Assembly: GCA_964451365.1 (NCBI GenBank)
Contig: CAYVIB010000008.1
Location: 62,001 to 126,000, forward strand
Origin: CAYVIB01 sp964451365
GTDB taxonomy: Bacteria; Pseudomonadota; Gammaproteobacteria; Pseudomonadales; Cellvibrionaceae
Direction of reading: 5' to 3'
DNA: 64,000 nucleotides
The stretch's first letter is position 1. Each line of letters begins with the position of its first letter. The position numbers and the translations under genes are program-made. This document shows, one piece after another, positions 33,660-42,038 of this stretch. The notes below the pieces were generated by a model that did not search any database, was not told where the DNA came from, and was given only the letters and a program-made list of their open reading frames with translations.

Positions 33660-34186
33660 ATAGTTCTCCTCAGAAATTGTTGATTTTATGTACCTGGGGA
33701 GAAAGATCCGTTTACCTGATACTTGTCGCCCTCAGGTACCTGTTTTACGCAGCCAACAACATAATAGTAATATTATTATATGGTATGTCGATTATATCCG
33801 AGCGAAACAGGATCGACTACAGTGTGAACAGCTGTGTGAGAAAAGTAGGCGCCTGATCACACATCGCTACAGAAACGTTTTAGACGCAATGCCCAGGCAT
33901 TCCGAAAAAAGACTAAAAAGGGAGGGAGCTTCGCATCTATAGGCCTATAGTTCTATCTGCGAAGCTCTAGTTGCATTTGTAAGGTGATTTAATTCTTTCT
34001 TTGTTTATATCGCGACATCCGGACCGCAGTTTAAATGGACTCCATTTCCGACAGTACCAACTGCCAATCAAGGAGCGCCTAGTGGATCAAGAGTGTTCGG
34101 CAGGTGGCGCATGATGGGGATTACAAGTTGAATACAAAGGCTTGGCGCCACTTCTGTTACTCGTGAAATGCACCCGTACCCCTGTA
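33660..34186. other. Upstream region of the esterase gene with compound palindromes
   Basis: Over 500 bp without a CDS. 33733-33742 is the perfect palindrome CAGGTACCTG. 33926-33935/33958-33967 are 10-bp inverted arms (GAGCTTCGCA/TGCGAAGCTC) whose loop contains another palindrome, CTATAGGCCTATAG. About 33772-33782 is an A/T palindromic patch. These may be operators for the esterase gene. Confidence 0.45.
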
Positions 34187-34189
34187 AAT

Positions 34190-34228
34190 AAAAAACGCGC
34201 CCGGAATTCATTCCGTAGCGCGTTTTTT
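34190..34228 (-). terminator. Strong intrinsic terminator of the poly-Ser lipoprotein gene
   Basis: AAAAAACGCGC (34190-34200) pairs with GCGCGTTTTTT (34218-34228), with an inner CGGAAT/ATTCCG stem. The A/T flanks allow termination on the minus strand and possibly both strands. It is 25 bp after the 34253 stop. Confidence 0.85.
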
Positions 34229-34252
34229 TCAAAAATTTATGACGTTGTAATA

Positions 34253-36325
34253 CTACTCGCCAACAATTTCCACAAGCACAACTACCCCCAGTTCCTCTGG
34301 ATCAGCACCAGTGTCTGCATAACGCGATTCAAAAATGCCAAGACTCCCATCGTGGCTGAAGTAGCCGTTCAGTGTTGTCGCACCCTCGAGATCGTTGACA
34401 ACGATGCTTGTTTCGCCGTTGGCCGCAAGGCTGATCGTTGCATTCTGAGTCACCGGCTCGTCGTCCCCCGCAACCACTTCAGCGGTGGATGTTGTCTTCG
34501 CAACATCAAGTATCTCCGTGGTCACGCTCGCTGCCAGGCCATCGTTGCTGACAGTCATGGTTGAGTCAAAGCGCGTGGTTGCCAGCGAGGTGCTGTCTTG
34601 CGCCAGCGAGAGCCCCATAAAAAATATTCGATAGACCCTATTGCTGATATTCAGTTGACTACCCGGCAGTTTCACGGCCAGCGTTGTTCCGCTTTGTACC
34701 TCGTTTACCACGTTATCTTCCGTGTTCGCGTCGTCGGTAGCGTCGGCAGTGTGGATCACTAAAAAGTCGAAGGTGTCATTAAAAACACTGTTCTCATCAC
34801 CGCCTTCAACTGTAAACACGCTACCATTGCCCGAGACACTGTAGGCAAGGTCTGCCTCGGCCTCATCTACCGATTCGCTATAACCGGACCTGCTGAGCTC
34901 GGCAATTGCCATTTCGTTCACGTCGAGAGAACCCGCGCCATCAAAATTGAGGGTGCCATGCTCCACCCTGACATTTGCAAAGCCATTCGAATTGACCAGA
35001 GCTTCATAATAAACGCGCCCGAAATCACCACTCAGATCGCTCGTCGCCATGGCATCCGGTTTTTCCGCGAGCAATAGCAGGCTTTTAGAAACTTCGTCGC
35101 CTTCACGCGCATTGGGATTGATGGCATCCTTGATCTGGTCGTCGTTGGTATCCACCGTTTGGTAACGCACGCTGGCATCAACAGCGGTGCCGATAAAAAC
35201 ATTCGTATTTAACGCTTTTTGTAGTCTCAAGAAGCTCGCCGGAGAACGCCAGCCAAAGTCACCATCTATCTCTTCTTCAAATTCAGATTCTATGCTGACC
35301 ACGCCGGCATCGTCGAGAACGGCAGCCTCGGACCCACCGGTTTCAGTATCAATCTCCGCGTCGAAACTGAGCGTGACAGTGGAACCGCTTTCGAAGAAGG
35401 TCTGATTTGACCAGTAATCTTCTTCCATACTGAAGGTCAGACCTACATTGCCATTGCTTTCGTCGGACAAGGCGAACTCGAACAGAGCACCATCGACACT
35501 CAAGGTCCCAACACCGTATTGCTGATCGTCGTCGTGCAGACCAAAACCAAATTCGACACCTCGATAGTTGCCGGCGATGGTGGCGCCACTGCCGGGAGTG
35601 GATTCGATAACAGAAATCTGGTCTTCAACGAAATTGCCGGTTTCCGCCTCCAATGCGGCCAGCATCGCTTCCATGTCAGCACCGACGGTGAGATCGAATT
35701 CCTCCACCTGGCCTACCAGTTTCACGACCGATTCGGTGGTTAAGGCGTTCAGGTCAGCGCCGTTATCAATGAACTTTTGCAACACGAATTCAGACACCGG
35801 GTTAATGTTGACTTCCTGACTCACCACCTGAGCTCGCATTTCAGCGCCACCCATGCCGCTAATGCGCACAACCAGATCGCCAGACAGGTCGGTTCCCGCA
35901 GGTACCGTCAACGTGTAATCACCGGTGATCGACGTAGCGGTGGAGGCCAACACATTGCCGACTTGCGTACCCGTATTGTCAACGCGGATTAACTCAACAG
36001 TCGCGCCTTCTACTGGCTCCAGTCCCTTAATGTCGGCGTACGCGGATGGGAACATAAAATCCACGATGGCAACGAGAACAGGTTTTTGCTCTCCGAGGAA
36101 AGCCACTGTGCCACCGGGGGCGGTTACCGTGCCACTGATATCAATGGCGGTTGTGCCGCCGCTTGAACTCGACGAACTGCTAGAGCTTGATGAACTGCTA
36201 CTTGAACTTGATGAAGAACTACTGGAAGTATTGTCATTTTGCGAAGAATTACCCGAATCGCCTCCGCAAGCACTTAATAAAGTTATTGTTAAAAGCAAAG
36301 GCAAGGCCGATAGCCATGATTTCAT
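34253..36325 (-). CDS. Large poly-Ser lipoprotein of unknown function
   Basis: 690 aa. Lipobox LSAC (Cys20), a short Asn/Ser spacer and about 22 consecutive Ser near residue 34-55, as in Cellvibrionaceae surface proteins. Next is a carboxypeptidase-regulatory-like beta domain (~60-160; DISGTVTAPGGTVAFLG, GATVELIRVDNTG, GDYTLTVPAGTDLSG). The acidic remainder has no family I can name. No catalytic motif is visible. It is probably an outer-membrane surface protein linked to polysaccharide use, inferred from the linker type only. Confidence 0.7.
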   Translation of the reverse strand: MKSWLSALPLLLTITLLSACGGDSGNSSQNDNTSSSSSSSSSSSSSSSSSSSSSSGGTTAIDISGTVTAPGGTVAFLGEQKPVLVAIVDFMFPSAYADIKGLEPVEGATVELIRVDNTGTQVGNVLASTATSITGDYTLTVPAGTDLSGDLVVRISGMGGAEMRAQVVSQEVNINPVSEFVLQKFIDNGADLNALTTESVVKLVGQVEEFDLTVGADMEAMLAALEAETGNFVEDQISVIESTPGSGATIAGNYRGVEFGFGLHDDDQQYGVGTLSVDGALFEFALSDESNGNVGLTFSMEEDYWSNQTFFESGSTVTLSFDAEIDTETGGSEAAVLDDAGVVSIESEFEEEIDGDFGWRSPASFLRLQKALNTNVFIGTAVDASVRYQTVDTNDDQIKDAINPNAREGDEVSKSLLLLAEKPDAMATSDLSGDFGRVYYEALVNSNGFANVRVEHGTLNFDGAGSLDVNEMAIAELSRSGYSESVDEAEADLAYSVSGNGSVFTVEGGDENSVFNDTFDFLVIHTADATDDANTEDNVVNEVQSGTTLAVKLPGSQLNISNRVYRIFFMGLSLAQDSTSLATTRFDSTMTVSNDGLAASVTTEILDVAKTTSTAEVVAGDDEPVTQNATISLAANGETSIVVNDLEGATTLNGYFSHDGSLGIFESRYADTGADPEELGVVVLVEIVGE

Positions 36326-36494
36326 GATCTTATTTCCTAATGTTATATTGATTTGAAAATTTCTCTAAGTGTGTTTGGAAAAAATATCTCAAATATATAT
36401 AGAGTAGAAGTAAGGACCTAAGAGTCAAGGAAAGCGCTATAAAAAGCAGTCAAACAATCTTCACTTGCTCGGGTTGGCACTGAACCTCCGATAT

Positions 36495-36601
36495 CCTTAA
36501 CGTCCTGCTCCCCCGCACATACTGTGGAGAACGTTTTATGTATAGTGCCACGTAGCGACACACACAAAAACGAGCGTAGTAGTATGTGTCGGTGTGCAAC
36601 T
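36495..36601 (-). repeat. attC-like site (a), degenerate
   Basis: CCTTAAC core at the left; inner arms CGCACATACT and AGTATGTGTCG pair with one unpaired base. It aligns along its length with site (b) at 38934-39049 (shared CCTGCTC, CGTAGCGACA, ACAAAAA and GTGCA blocks). The right-hand core GTT is lost (GTGCAACTGG), so it is probably inactive. Confidence 0.55.
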
Positions 36602-36672
36602 GGAAAATTTGAAAAATTGATTAGCGCACGTTATTCCGAAATCAACGGATTATTTAACTCGGCTTAAGTGTA

Positions 36673-36773
36673 ACTTAACAAACGATCAATTTAGCCAAAA
36701 CCATTTTAAAATACCTGATGTCCGTATGATTTTAACTGGTTTTGTTCTGATGGCGGCAAGCAACTTGTTGAGC
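36673..36773. repeat. attC-like site (g)
   Basis: Core-like ACTTAAC at 36673-36679 and GTTGAGC at 36767-36773 match RYYYAAC and GTTRRRY. Inner arms CAAAACCA and TGGTTTTG are complementary, continuing into TTAAAAT/ATTTTAA. 101 bp long, normal for attC. The L boxes are weak. Confidence 0.5.
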
Positions 36774-37104
36774 ATAACGTCTCACTCACCAGGTCGCACG
36801 GGGTGCAACGAATTTGCAACAAAAGAGCGTGGTGAGTAGCAAATTTGAGGAACGTAGTTTGGGTCTGGTGACGCGACGAGTTCGGACAACCAATCTAACT
36901 ACTCTTAGGGTGGGTGTCATGGTCGCGCCAACCGCGACCCGCTTACAACTCACGCTCCATGACTGTCATAAATTTCCTGGGCCGTTTTTTCGTTCTTCGT
37001 ATTACCTACCCGTTACACACTTAATGGTGGACCGGTTTGTTTACTACCGTTTACTTAGAGCCTGTTAACCGGCCCTAAGTAAATTAAAGGAAATTAAAAG
37101 TGTG

Positions 37105-38106
37105 CTAGTGCCCACCATCGCCAGCGGCATCCCTGCTCCCTGGTGCTGTCGGCTTCAGCATGCCGTGCATCCCGAGCCAGCGCACAAAGGCATCAAACCA
37201 ACCGGTGCTCGTAGTTTCCTTCGGGTACATTCCGAAACCATGCCCGCCCTGTTCATAAAGATGGAATTCAACGGGACGATTTGCCGCCCTCCAACTATCG
37301 ATAAGCCCATAGCCGCCGTTCCCGAAGAAGGGATCGTCGGCAGCAAGGGCGACGAACAGCGGTGGCGCATCGGCCGGCACGGCGACCGATGCGAGAGGCC
37401 CGTAAATGTTACCGATGAAGGCTGGCTTGGCATCCTCGCCGGCAAGTGTAGTCGCCATTGTCAGCATCGCGCCTGCGGAAAAGCCAACCATGCCGATCCG
37501 GTTGGTATCGACATGCCACTCGGCAGCACGCTTTCGGATAAGGTTAAACGCCGCACGGGCGTCGGCAATCTGCGGAGCAAGGCCCGCCATCGCCTTTTCG
37601 GGGTCAGGGCGCTGCCGCTTCGCTGTTGCCGAAAACATTTCCCGCATGGATTTTTCAAACTCCGGCATGCGCGCCGGCGTCTGATTCAGGCGATATTTAA
37701 GGACAAATGCGGCAACACCTTTTTCCGCCAGCGCCTGAGCGACTTCCCAGCCTTCATTATCCATGGAAAGAGTGCGGAAACCGCCTCCGGGCGCGACAAC
37801 TACAGCGGCACCACTTGCCTTGGCGGGATCGGGAAGAAAGGGTGTCAGTGTCGCCACCGTTACATTGCGTGCGAACCGACTGCCGTACTGCTTATGCCAG
37901 GATTCCGGGTTCTTCGCCTCCGGCAGCGGACCGGTCCCGAGCTCGATTGCATTGGGCTGCGAAGGCACGGCAATGGGTTTCATCTTATCGTTTTGCGCAT
38001 GTGTCGGTGATGTAAGCATGGCGACCAGTACAAGACCAGTCGCCAAACGAGAATGGATTGCGCCCGCAAAAACCCGCTTCGCCCATAGATTCGACATTTT
38101 TCTCAC
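37105..38106 (-). CDS. Secreted alpha/beta hydrolase (esterase-like)
   Basis: 333 aa. Signal peptide about 1-37 (LATGLVLVAMLTSPTHA). Then VVVAPGGGFRTLSMDNEGWEVAQALAEKGVAAFVLKYRL (oxyanion loop), nucleophile GFSAGAMLT, acid in AADDPFF and His in GGHGFGMYP. It resembles BD-FAE/acetylxylan-esterase-like hydrolases that deacetylate plant glycans; substrate not proven. It lies next to a truncated attC (about 38219) but has normal composition and is not clearly a cassette. Confidence 0.85.
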   Translation of the reverse strand: MRKMSNLWAKRVFAGAIHSRLATGLVLVAMLTSPTHAQNDKMKPIAVPSQPNAIELGTGPLPEAKNPESWHKQYGSRFARNVTVATLTPFLPDPAKASGAAVVVAPGGGFRTLSMDNEGWEVAQALAEKGVAAFVLKYRLNQTPARMPEFEKSMREMFSATAKRQRPDPEKAMAGLAPQIADARAAFNLIRKRAAEWHVDTNRIGMVGFSAGAMLTMATTLAGEDAKPAFIGNIYGPLASVAVPADAPPLFVALAADDPFFGNGGYGLIDSWRAANRPVEFHLYEQGGHGFGMYPKETTSTGWFDAFVRWLGMHGMLKPTAPGSRDAAGDGGH

Positions 38107-38189
38107 GCCAGTTTCTCCTTCAGTTTTAGTGATTTGTAATCAAGGTATATTGCCTTGCAGATCGAGAAGTGTCACGTATAAATTAAAAC

Positions 38190-38225
38190 AACGGAAAACG
38201 CGTCGATTTGACGACTTCGTTAGGA
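38190..38225 (-). repeat. Truncated attC half-site (f)
   Basis: On the minus strand TCCTAAC follows the lipoprotein cassette by a few bases and leads into an L-type arm GTCGTCAAATCGACGCG, but the complementary second half and GTT core are absent. This marks a broken cassette border. Confidence 0.45.
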
Positions 38226-38231
38226 GCCTGA

Positions 38232-38615
38232 TTAATCTTGGCAAAACGCATCATTAACAACACCATCTTTAATTGTACTAATGCAATCGAAAGAATCGCG
38301 CTCGCTAGATTGGCATACTCCTTGGGTTAACGTACCAATCTTGAGAATCGTAGGAATAAAGCAAAGTCCGTGGCATTGAGAATTATCTGTGCAGCGTTTT
38401 CCGCCATCGGCGTAATAAGCAACGCATGAAGAAACTCCAAATATTCCAACACCCTCAACCTTGCCACCTGACGCAAGACAAGCCTCAATATCAATTTCTT
38501 TTCTCGCATCATCTCTCATCTTTTTTAAAGAACGCTCAAAACGCCAATCACTCCACGTACTACAAGCGCACACTTGGAAAAGGATTATTAACATCAAAAA
38601 AGTACGAATGCTCAA
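38232..38615 (-). CDS. Cassette-borne small cysteine-rich lipoprotein
   Basis: 127 aa from TTG 38615. This start is chosen because it supplies the Arg of a signal peptide MSIRTFLMLIILFQVCAC with lipobox-like VCAC; ATG 38594 would remove it. The mature part has several Cys pairs (EACLASGG, SSCVAYY, KRCTDNSQCHGLC, GVCQ). No family recognised. It is flanked by attC sites on both sides, the arrangement of an integron gene cassette; lower GC than neighbours. Confidence 0.65.
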   Translation of the reverse strand: MSIRTFLMLIILFQVCACSTWSDWRFERSLKKMRDDARKEIDIEACLASGGKVEGVGIFGVSSCVAYYADGGKRCTDNSQCHGLCFIPTILKIGTLTQGVCQSSERDSFDCISTIKDGVVNDAFCQD

Positions 38616-38619
38616 AACT

Positions 38620-38731
38620 CTTAGACGTCGTTATGCGGCATTTTGTGTGTAGTAGCGCTTTGAAGTAAAGTGGCGTAGCCACTCCAAAGCAGAACGAAGC
38701 ACAAAATGTCCACATGATAGCCCTGTTAGGA
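38620..38731 (-). repeat. attC-like site (d)
   Basis: Minus-strand core TCCTAAC at 38725-38731. Inner arms GTGGACATTTTGTG and CACAAAATGCCGC pair with one extrahelical base, the hallmark of attC. The far core is degenerate (GTCTAAG instead of GTTRRRY). Confidence 0.6.
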
Positions 38732-38933
38732 TTCCGTGGTAAATTGATCTATATGGACTTGAAGTAGCTTTTTAATAATTCCTTCTATCTTTTGTGTTTT
38801 CCGTCTAAATCCGTATCTATAGCACGTTCATGTAAATTTTACTTTTAAGACTATAAGCTTCTTCCACTGCGTCTATTGCCATATCATCCTCTGGCAACAT
38901 AGATTCCAAAGTTTCTGGCATATATTATCCCTG
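38732..38933 (-). other. Small degenerate cassette, no intact gene
   Basis: 202 bp between two attC sites. On the minus strand an ATG at 38919 opens a 34-codon frame (MPETLESMLPEDDMAIDAVEEAYSL...) that stops early, and a second frame carries a further coding-like stretch (RKTQKIEGIIKKLLQVHIDQ). It may be a decayed cassette gene or non-coding. Confidence 0.35.
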
Positions 38934-39049
38934 TCCTAACGCCCTGCTCGCCGGTCCATACGTGGAGCATATTTTTGTATAAAATGGCGCGTAGCGACAT
39001 ACAAAAAACTGCGAAGCAGTATAGGTCCGCGTGCAGCAATTTGTTATGC
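38934..39049 (-). repeat. attC site (b)
   Basis: Minus-strand R'' GCATAAC (39043-39049) and R' GTTAGGA (38934-38940). Arms adjacent to the cores (TTGCTGCACGCGGACC with CGCCGGTCC...) pair imperfectly around an unpaired spacer, followed by TATAC/GTATA-like stems. 116 bp. It follows the secreted-protein ORF by a few bases. Confidence 0.75.
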
Positions 39050-39054
39050 ATAGT

Positions 39055-39405
39055 TTAACTTTCGATTCTTACGTGATAAAGCTGGTAATCTGGACTAGAA
39101 AAATCTTGCCAATTTCCCTTGTTGCATGAAGTATTTGTATCATTATGAAAGTAAAGACGTAGTTTTTTTTGAGCCATTTTAGCAGCCAAGGCTAGACTTA
39201 GCACGCCTTTGCAGCTTTCAGGTTCATAACCTCCCCTAGACTGCGTGATCGAACAAAGCAAATTACCTTCCCCAATGCCATCAATTTTCACGTAAACATT
39301 TCCAGCTGCATTAATGTCCACTGCGGTTACTTCCCCAGTGCAATTATGATTTGCATTCGCTGCTAAGGTTAATAGCGATAATGTAATTAACAAAAATATT
39401 TTCAT
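39055..39405 (-). CDS. Cassette-borne small secreted protein
   Basis: 116 aa with a clean signal peptide MKIFLLITLSLLTLAANA. Four Cys (NCTGEV, LLCSI, ESCKGV, TSCNKG) suggest two disulfides. The GGAG ribosome site is close upstream. Sequence style GEVTAVDINAAGNVYVKIDGIG... resembles small cassette-encoded periplasmic proteins, but no function is known. attC sites lie immediately on both sides. Confidence 0.75.
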   Translation of the reverse strand: MKIFLLITLSLLTLAANANHNCTGEVTAVDINAAGNVYVKIDGIGEGNLLCSITQSRGGYEPESCKGVLSLALAAKMAQKKLRLYFHNDTNTSCNKGNWQDFSSPDYQLYHVRIES

Positions 39406-39424
39406 TTTTTCTCCGTATTTTGAT

Positions 39425-39509
39425 ACATAACGCTTAATTCACCGGCAGCAAAACACAGAGCGAAGTACGAGCGGCGCGTTTTTATGTCCGGTGCAATTAC
39501 TTGTTAAGT
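39425..39509 (-). repeat. attC site (c), well formed
   Basis: Minus-strand R'' ACTTAAC (39503-39509, perfect RYYYAAC) and R' GTTATGT (39425-39431). L arms AATTGCACCGG and CCGGTGAATT pair with a single extrahelical G, separated from the R boxes by a 4-base unpaired spacer. This is the canonical attC fold, 85 bp. The DUF2806 stop codon overlaps R''. Confidence 0.85.
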
Positions 39510-40355
39510 ATGCTCGAGAGTGTAATATTCTCTTTGAATAGCTTTCCGATAGCATACTCATAGAATTCCTGGTTTCTTTGCGCACCGCAAATCGTTACCA
39601 GTTCTTTCCTGCCTGGGTAAACAGGGTTTTACCTACCTTTATTTCATTGTCCTTTTCTTTCGAAAACTCAATGAGCGCAGGCTGTCCAAAGCAAAAAATA
39701 ACTGCTTGTTTTCCAAATCCATATTTTTTGCAACCTGACGTTGACTCGAAAGAGATAAGACCAATGGAATCAAGATACTTAAGGGATGTGAAATTTATAT
39801 CGTTCTTGGTATATATCTCATCACTCGCATCGAAAACGAGTGGCGCAGGCTCTCCGATCATCCATGTAAATTGGCAAAATTTCGTAAACAATTATGCATC
39901 TTTCCTATCCATTACTGCAACAAAATCAACCGTGCGCTTGGAGTAGGTTCCAGGCGTGGTTGCTTCTCCAGCCAACAGTCTCGACCAAAGTGATTGCATC
40001 TCTTTGTTCGAGACTTTTTCGCACTTATCAAAAAAGTGGGCAATCCAATCTTCTTCAAGGGCCTATGTATTCGCATTTAGCGGTAACTGACTAGCTGCTT
40101 GAGCGATGATGCTTTCAATATTTCTTTGCTTCCTGGCTTCCTGCTGAATCATCCTCTCGATTCCGCGCTGCTGAATCTCAGTGAGCTCAATACCCGCAAG
40201 GGTCTTTATTTTTTCAGCCTCCGCTTCTGCCTCCGCCTTTTTTCTAATCCTTCTAGGCTCATATAGAACTCCAATCGCATTAGAAACTTCTTGATAAGCA
40301 CGGTTGCTGGTTTGGCAAGGTCGCCGAGATTAATGATTGAATTTCCGTCTCCCAT
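39497..40355 (-). pseudogene. DUF2806-like cassette gene, multiply inactivated
   Basis: ATG at 40355 gives MGDGNSIINLGDLAKPATVLIKK. The product is then recognisable only by switching frames: GVLYEPRRIRKKAEAEAEAEK, IELTEIQQRGIERMI, EEDWIAHFFDKCEKVSNKEMQ, KRTVDFVAVMDRKDA, FCQFTWMIGEPAPL and FYEYAIGKLFKE. Lesions are a one-base loss near 40286-40296, TAG at 40063-40065, TAA at 39892-39894 and a second one-base loss near 39602-39609. Intact relatives of this abortive-infection-like/DUF2806 type are about 280 aa. attC (c) follows at once. Confidence 0.75.
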
Positions 40356-40369
40356 ATGACTCTCTTTCT

Positions 40370-40520
40370 ACTTAACAATCTTATTATCTGGAAAAATTCC
40401 GCCTTTCACATTCCGCTTAATCCTTTGAAGCCCCCGCCATATCTCGCTCCAAAACTCCTTCGCTGAAAACCACCTGCAGGAAAATACGGAATTTTTCCGG
40501 ATAATACCGATTCGCCATAG
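40370..40520 (-). repeat. attC-like site (e)
   Basis: Minus-strand GTTAAGT (40370-40376) is a perfect GTTRRRY, placed 14 bp before the DUF2806 start. Arms TTATTATCTGGAAAAATTCCG (from 40380) and CGGAATTTTTCCGGATAATA (from 40489) are complementary over about 19 bp. The distal R'' core is not recognisable. About 150 bp. Confidence 0.65.
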
Positions 40521-40947
40521 AATACGTGCCGTGAAGGCAAACGAAAGGCGGATTCTGGAAAGAAGGGGTTTAATCATCAATATCAAGGCACAGCCTTTTA
40601 TTTTTATCGGGTCCGTCTATTTGTGGCTTCCCGCCATTTTAATCCGTTCACTGATCAATGCCTACCCGAACAATACTTTAGATGCCAGCAATATTCGTTC
40701 GATATTGAGCGCGGACGAGCCTGACTTCTCTAGAGCCCCCACCGGATCGACCGGATTCGTTGGCACGATCATATAAAAGAATTTTTCGCCAAAGTACCTG
40801 CCTCCACTCCAAACCCCAATTGACCACCATCAACACCCACCCCCACATTTACCTATATCAATCCCCAAAACAACAAATCCAGGCCAGAGAACAATTATTG
40901 CTTCCATTTCCCCTGGCTCGCTTTTTCGCTTAAAACAAGGAGGAAGA
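40521..40947. other. Region before the Mrp operon
   Basis: About 425 bp. A GTG-started 81-codon frame at 40531-40776 (plus strand; AQPFIFIGSVYLWLPAILIRSL) has no ribosome site and no recognised family, so I do not call it a gene. 40810-40870 is strongly C/A-rich. The mrpE ribosome site AAGGAGG lies at 40937-40943. Confidence 0.4.
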
Positions 40948-41430
40948 ATGCGGAGCACTCCAACCATAGCCAATAAAGCTTTTTATCCATTCCACTACCT
41001 TATTCCGTATCTCCTCGCCTGGTGGCTGCTCAGCGGCAACCAGGGCTGGGCCTTTGGATTGCCCGCGGCCGTTATCGCCACGGCGCTGGCGGTGTGGCTG
41101 GGTTTGAAACCCTGGCATATTCGTTTGCGTTTTTTACCATCGTTCGTCTTCTTTTTTTTCCGCGAGATGTTCGTCGGCGCCTGGGATGTGGCGCTGCGCA
41201 CGCTTAAACCTCACCTGCCTGTTAACCCCGGCTGGGAGGCGTATGAACTTACGGTTACCCAATTGCGCGTGCGGTTGTTGTGTTCGTCGCTTATGGGTTT
41301 GATGCCGGGCACGCTGGCGTCGCGCATCGAGGGGGACCGGCTTTGGATTCACGCGCTCGATAAGGAGCACGGATGGCGGGACACGGTGAAACAACTGGAA
41401 AAACAACTCGACCGCCTGATTGCGTCCTGA
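40948..41430 (+). CDS. mrpE: Na+/H+ antiporter subunit MrpE
   Basis: 160 aa, with a perfect AAGGAGG 5 bases before the ATG. MnhE family: helices at the N terminus, then LKPWHIRLRFLPSFVFFFFREMFVGAWDVALRTL, and the conserved LTVTQLRVRLLCSSLMGLMPGTLAS and RLWIHALDKEHGW. A structural subunit of the multi-subunit Mrp antiporter in the inner membrane; first gene of the operon. Confidence 0.92.
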   Translation: MRSTPTIANKAFYPFHYLIPYLLAWWLLSGNQGWAFGLPAAVIATALAVWLGLKPWHIRLRFLPSFVFFFFREMFVGAWDVALRTLKPHLPVNPGWEAYELTVTQLRVRLLCSSLMGLMPGTLASRIEGDRLWIHALDKEHGWRDTVKQLEKQLDRLIAS

Positions 41431-41464
41431 CAAAGGAGACGCCCCTGAAATAAGGAGACAAATC

Positions 41465-41716
41465 GTGGCTTTTGTATTTTTGGTTTTGCTGGCAACACTG
41501 ATGACCGGTGCATGGCGGGTGGTAAGCGGCCCTTCCGGCGCCGATCGCATGCTGGGCATTCAAATGGCCGGCACCACCGGCATTGCCTTGTTGATTGTGT
41601 TGTCGGAGTGGCAACAACAGCGTTCTTTCCTGGATGTGGCCCTGGTGGTGGCCTTGCTGGCCGCTGTGGCGCCGGCCTCGCTGGTGCAACTATTACGGGA
41701 TGAAGAACGTGAGTGA
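41465..41716 (+). CDS. mrpF: Na+/H+ antiporter subunit MrpF
   Basis: 83 aa from GTG 41465, preceded by AAGGAGAC. Three helices with the MrpF signature VVSGPSGADRMLGIQMAGTTGIALLIVL, containing the conserved acidic D in the second segment. Overlaps mrpG by 17 bp. Confidence 0.9.
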   Translation: MAFVFLVLLATLMTGAWRVVSGPSGADRMLGIQMAGTTGIALLIVLSEWQQQRSFLDVALVVALLAAVAPASLVQLLRDEERE

Positions 41717-42038
41717 ACTGCTGAATATTATTAGCTGGATATTGATAGCCGGCGGGCTGTTCTTTTTTTTCACCGGCTCGGTGGGGCTGTTGCGGTTTCC
41801 GGATACCGCCTGCCGTTTGCACGCAATAACCAAGGCGGATACCCTCGGCCTGGGTCTGGTGGCCATGGGGGTGGCGTGCCGGGCCGACGACTGGCACACA
41901 CCGCTGGCGCTGTTGTTTATCTGGGGCCTGGCGATGGCCTCGAGCGCTGTTACCTGTCAATTACTCGCGCGTTACGCGCGCGACGGACTTTTTCCCGACG
42001 AGCACATTCCCGATCAAAACAAACCGAACAACGAATGA
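41700..42038 (+). CDS. mrpG: Na+/H+ antiporter subunit MrpG
   Basis: 112 aa from ATG 41700. Three-helix PhaG/MnhG family protein with GSVGLLRFPDTACRLHAITKADTLGLGLVAMG, the diagnostic motif. Its stop overlaps the next start (ATGA). Confidence 0.92.
   Translation: MKNVSELLNIISWILIAGGLFFFFTGSVGLLRFPDTACRLHAITKADTLGLGLVAMGVACRADDWHTPLALLFIWGLAMASSAVTCQLLARYARDGLFPDEHIPDQNKPNNE

Larger units (their letters stand above)
36326..37104. other. Gene-free region with degenerate attC-like sites
   Basis: 779 bp. It contains attC-like sites at 36495-36601 and 36673-36773 (listed separately) and possibly a further half-site pair near 36772-36850 (GCATAAC, then ACTCACC/GGTGAGT). The immediate upstream flank of the lipoprotein gene is very AT-rich. 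No coding sequence is supported. Confidence 0.5.

Noticed and set aside
32700..36230. Serine-codon tracts as a CRISPR or microsatellite locus
   Set aside because: The repeats are in frame, degenerate at third positions and inside secreted proteins; they are Ser linkers. No CRISPR-type spacing was seen anywhere in the window.
36814..37068. 84-aa plus-strand frame
   Set aside because: No ribosome site or recognisable features, and it lies in a region of degenerate attC-like sequence.
37020..37104. Possible extra attC next to the hydrolase 3' end (GTTACAC...GTTAACC)
   Set aside because: Cores are present but the inner GTTTAC elements are direct, not inverted, so the fold fails.
40368..40586. 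72-aa minus-strand frame
   Set aside because: It runs across the attC-like inverted repeat (e); no ribosome site or family.
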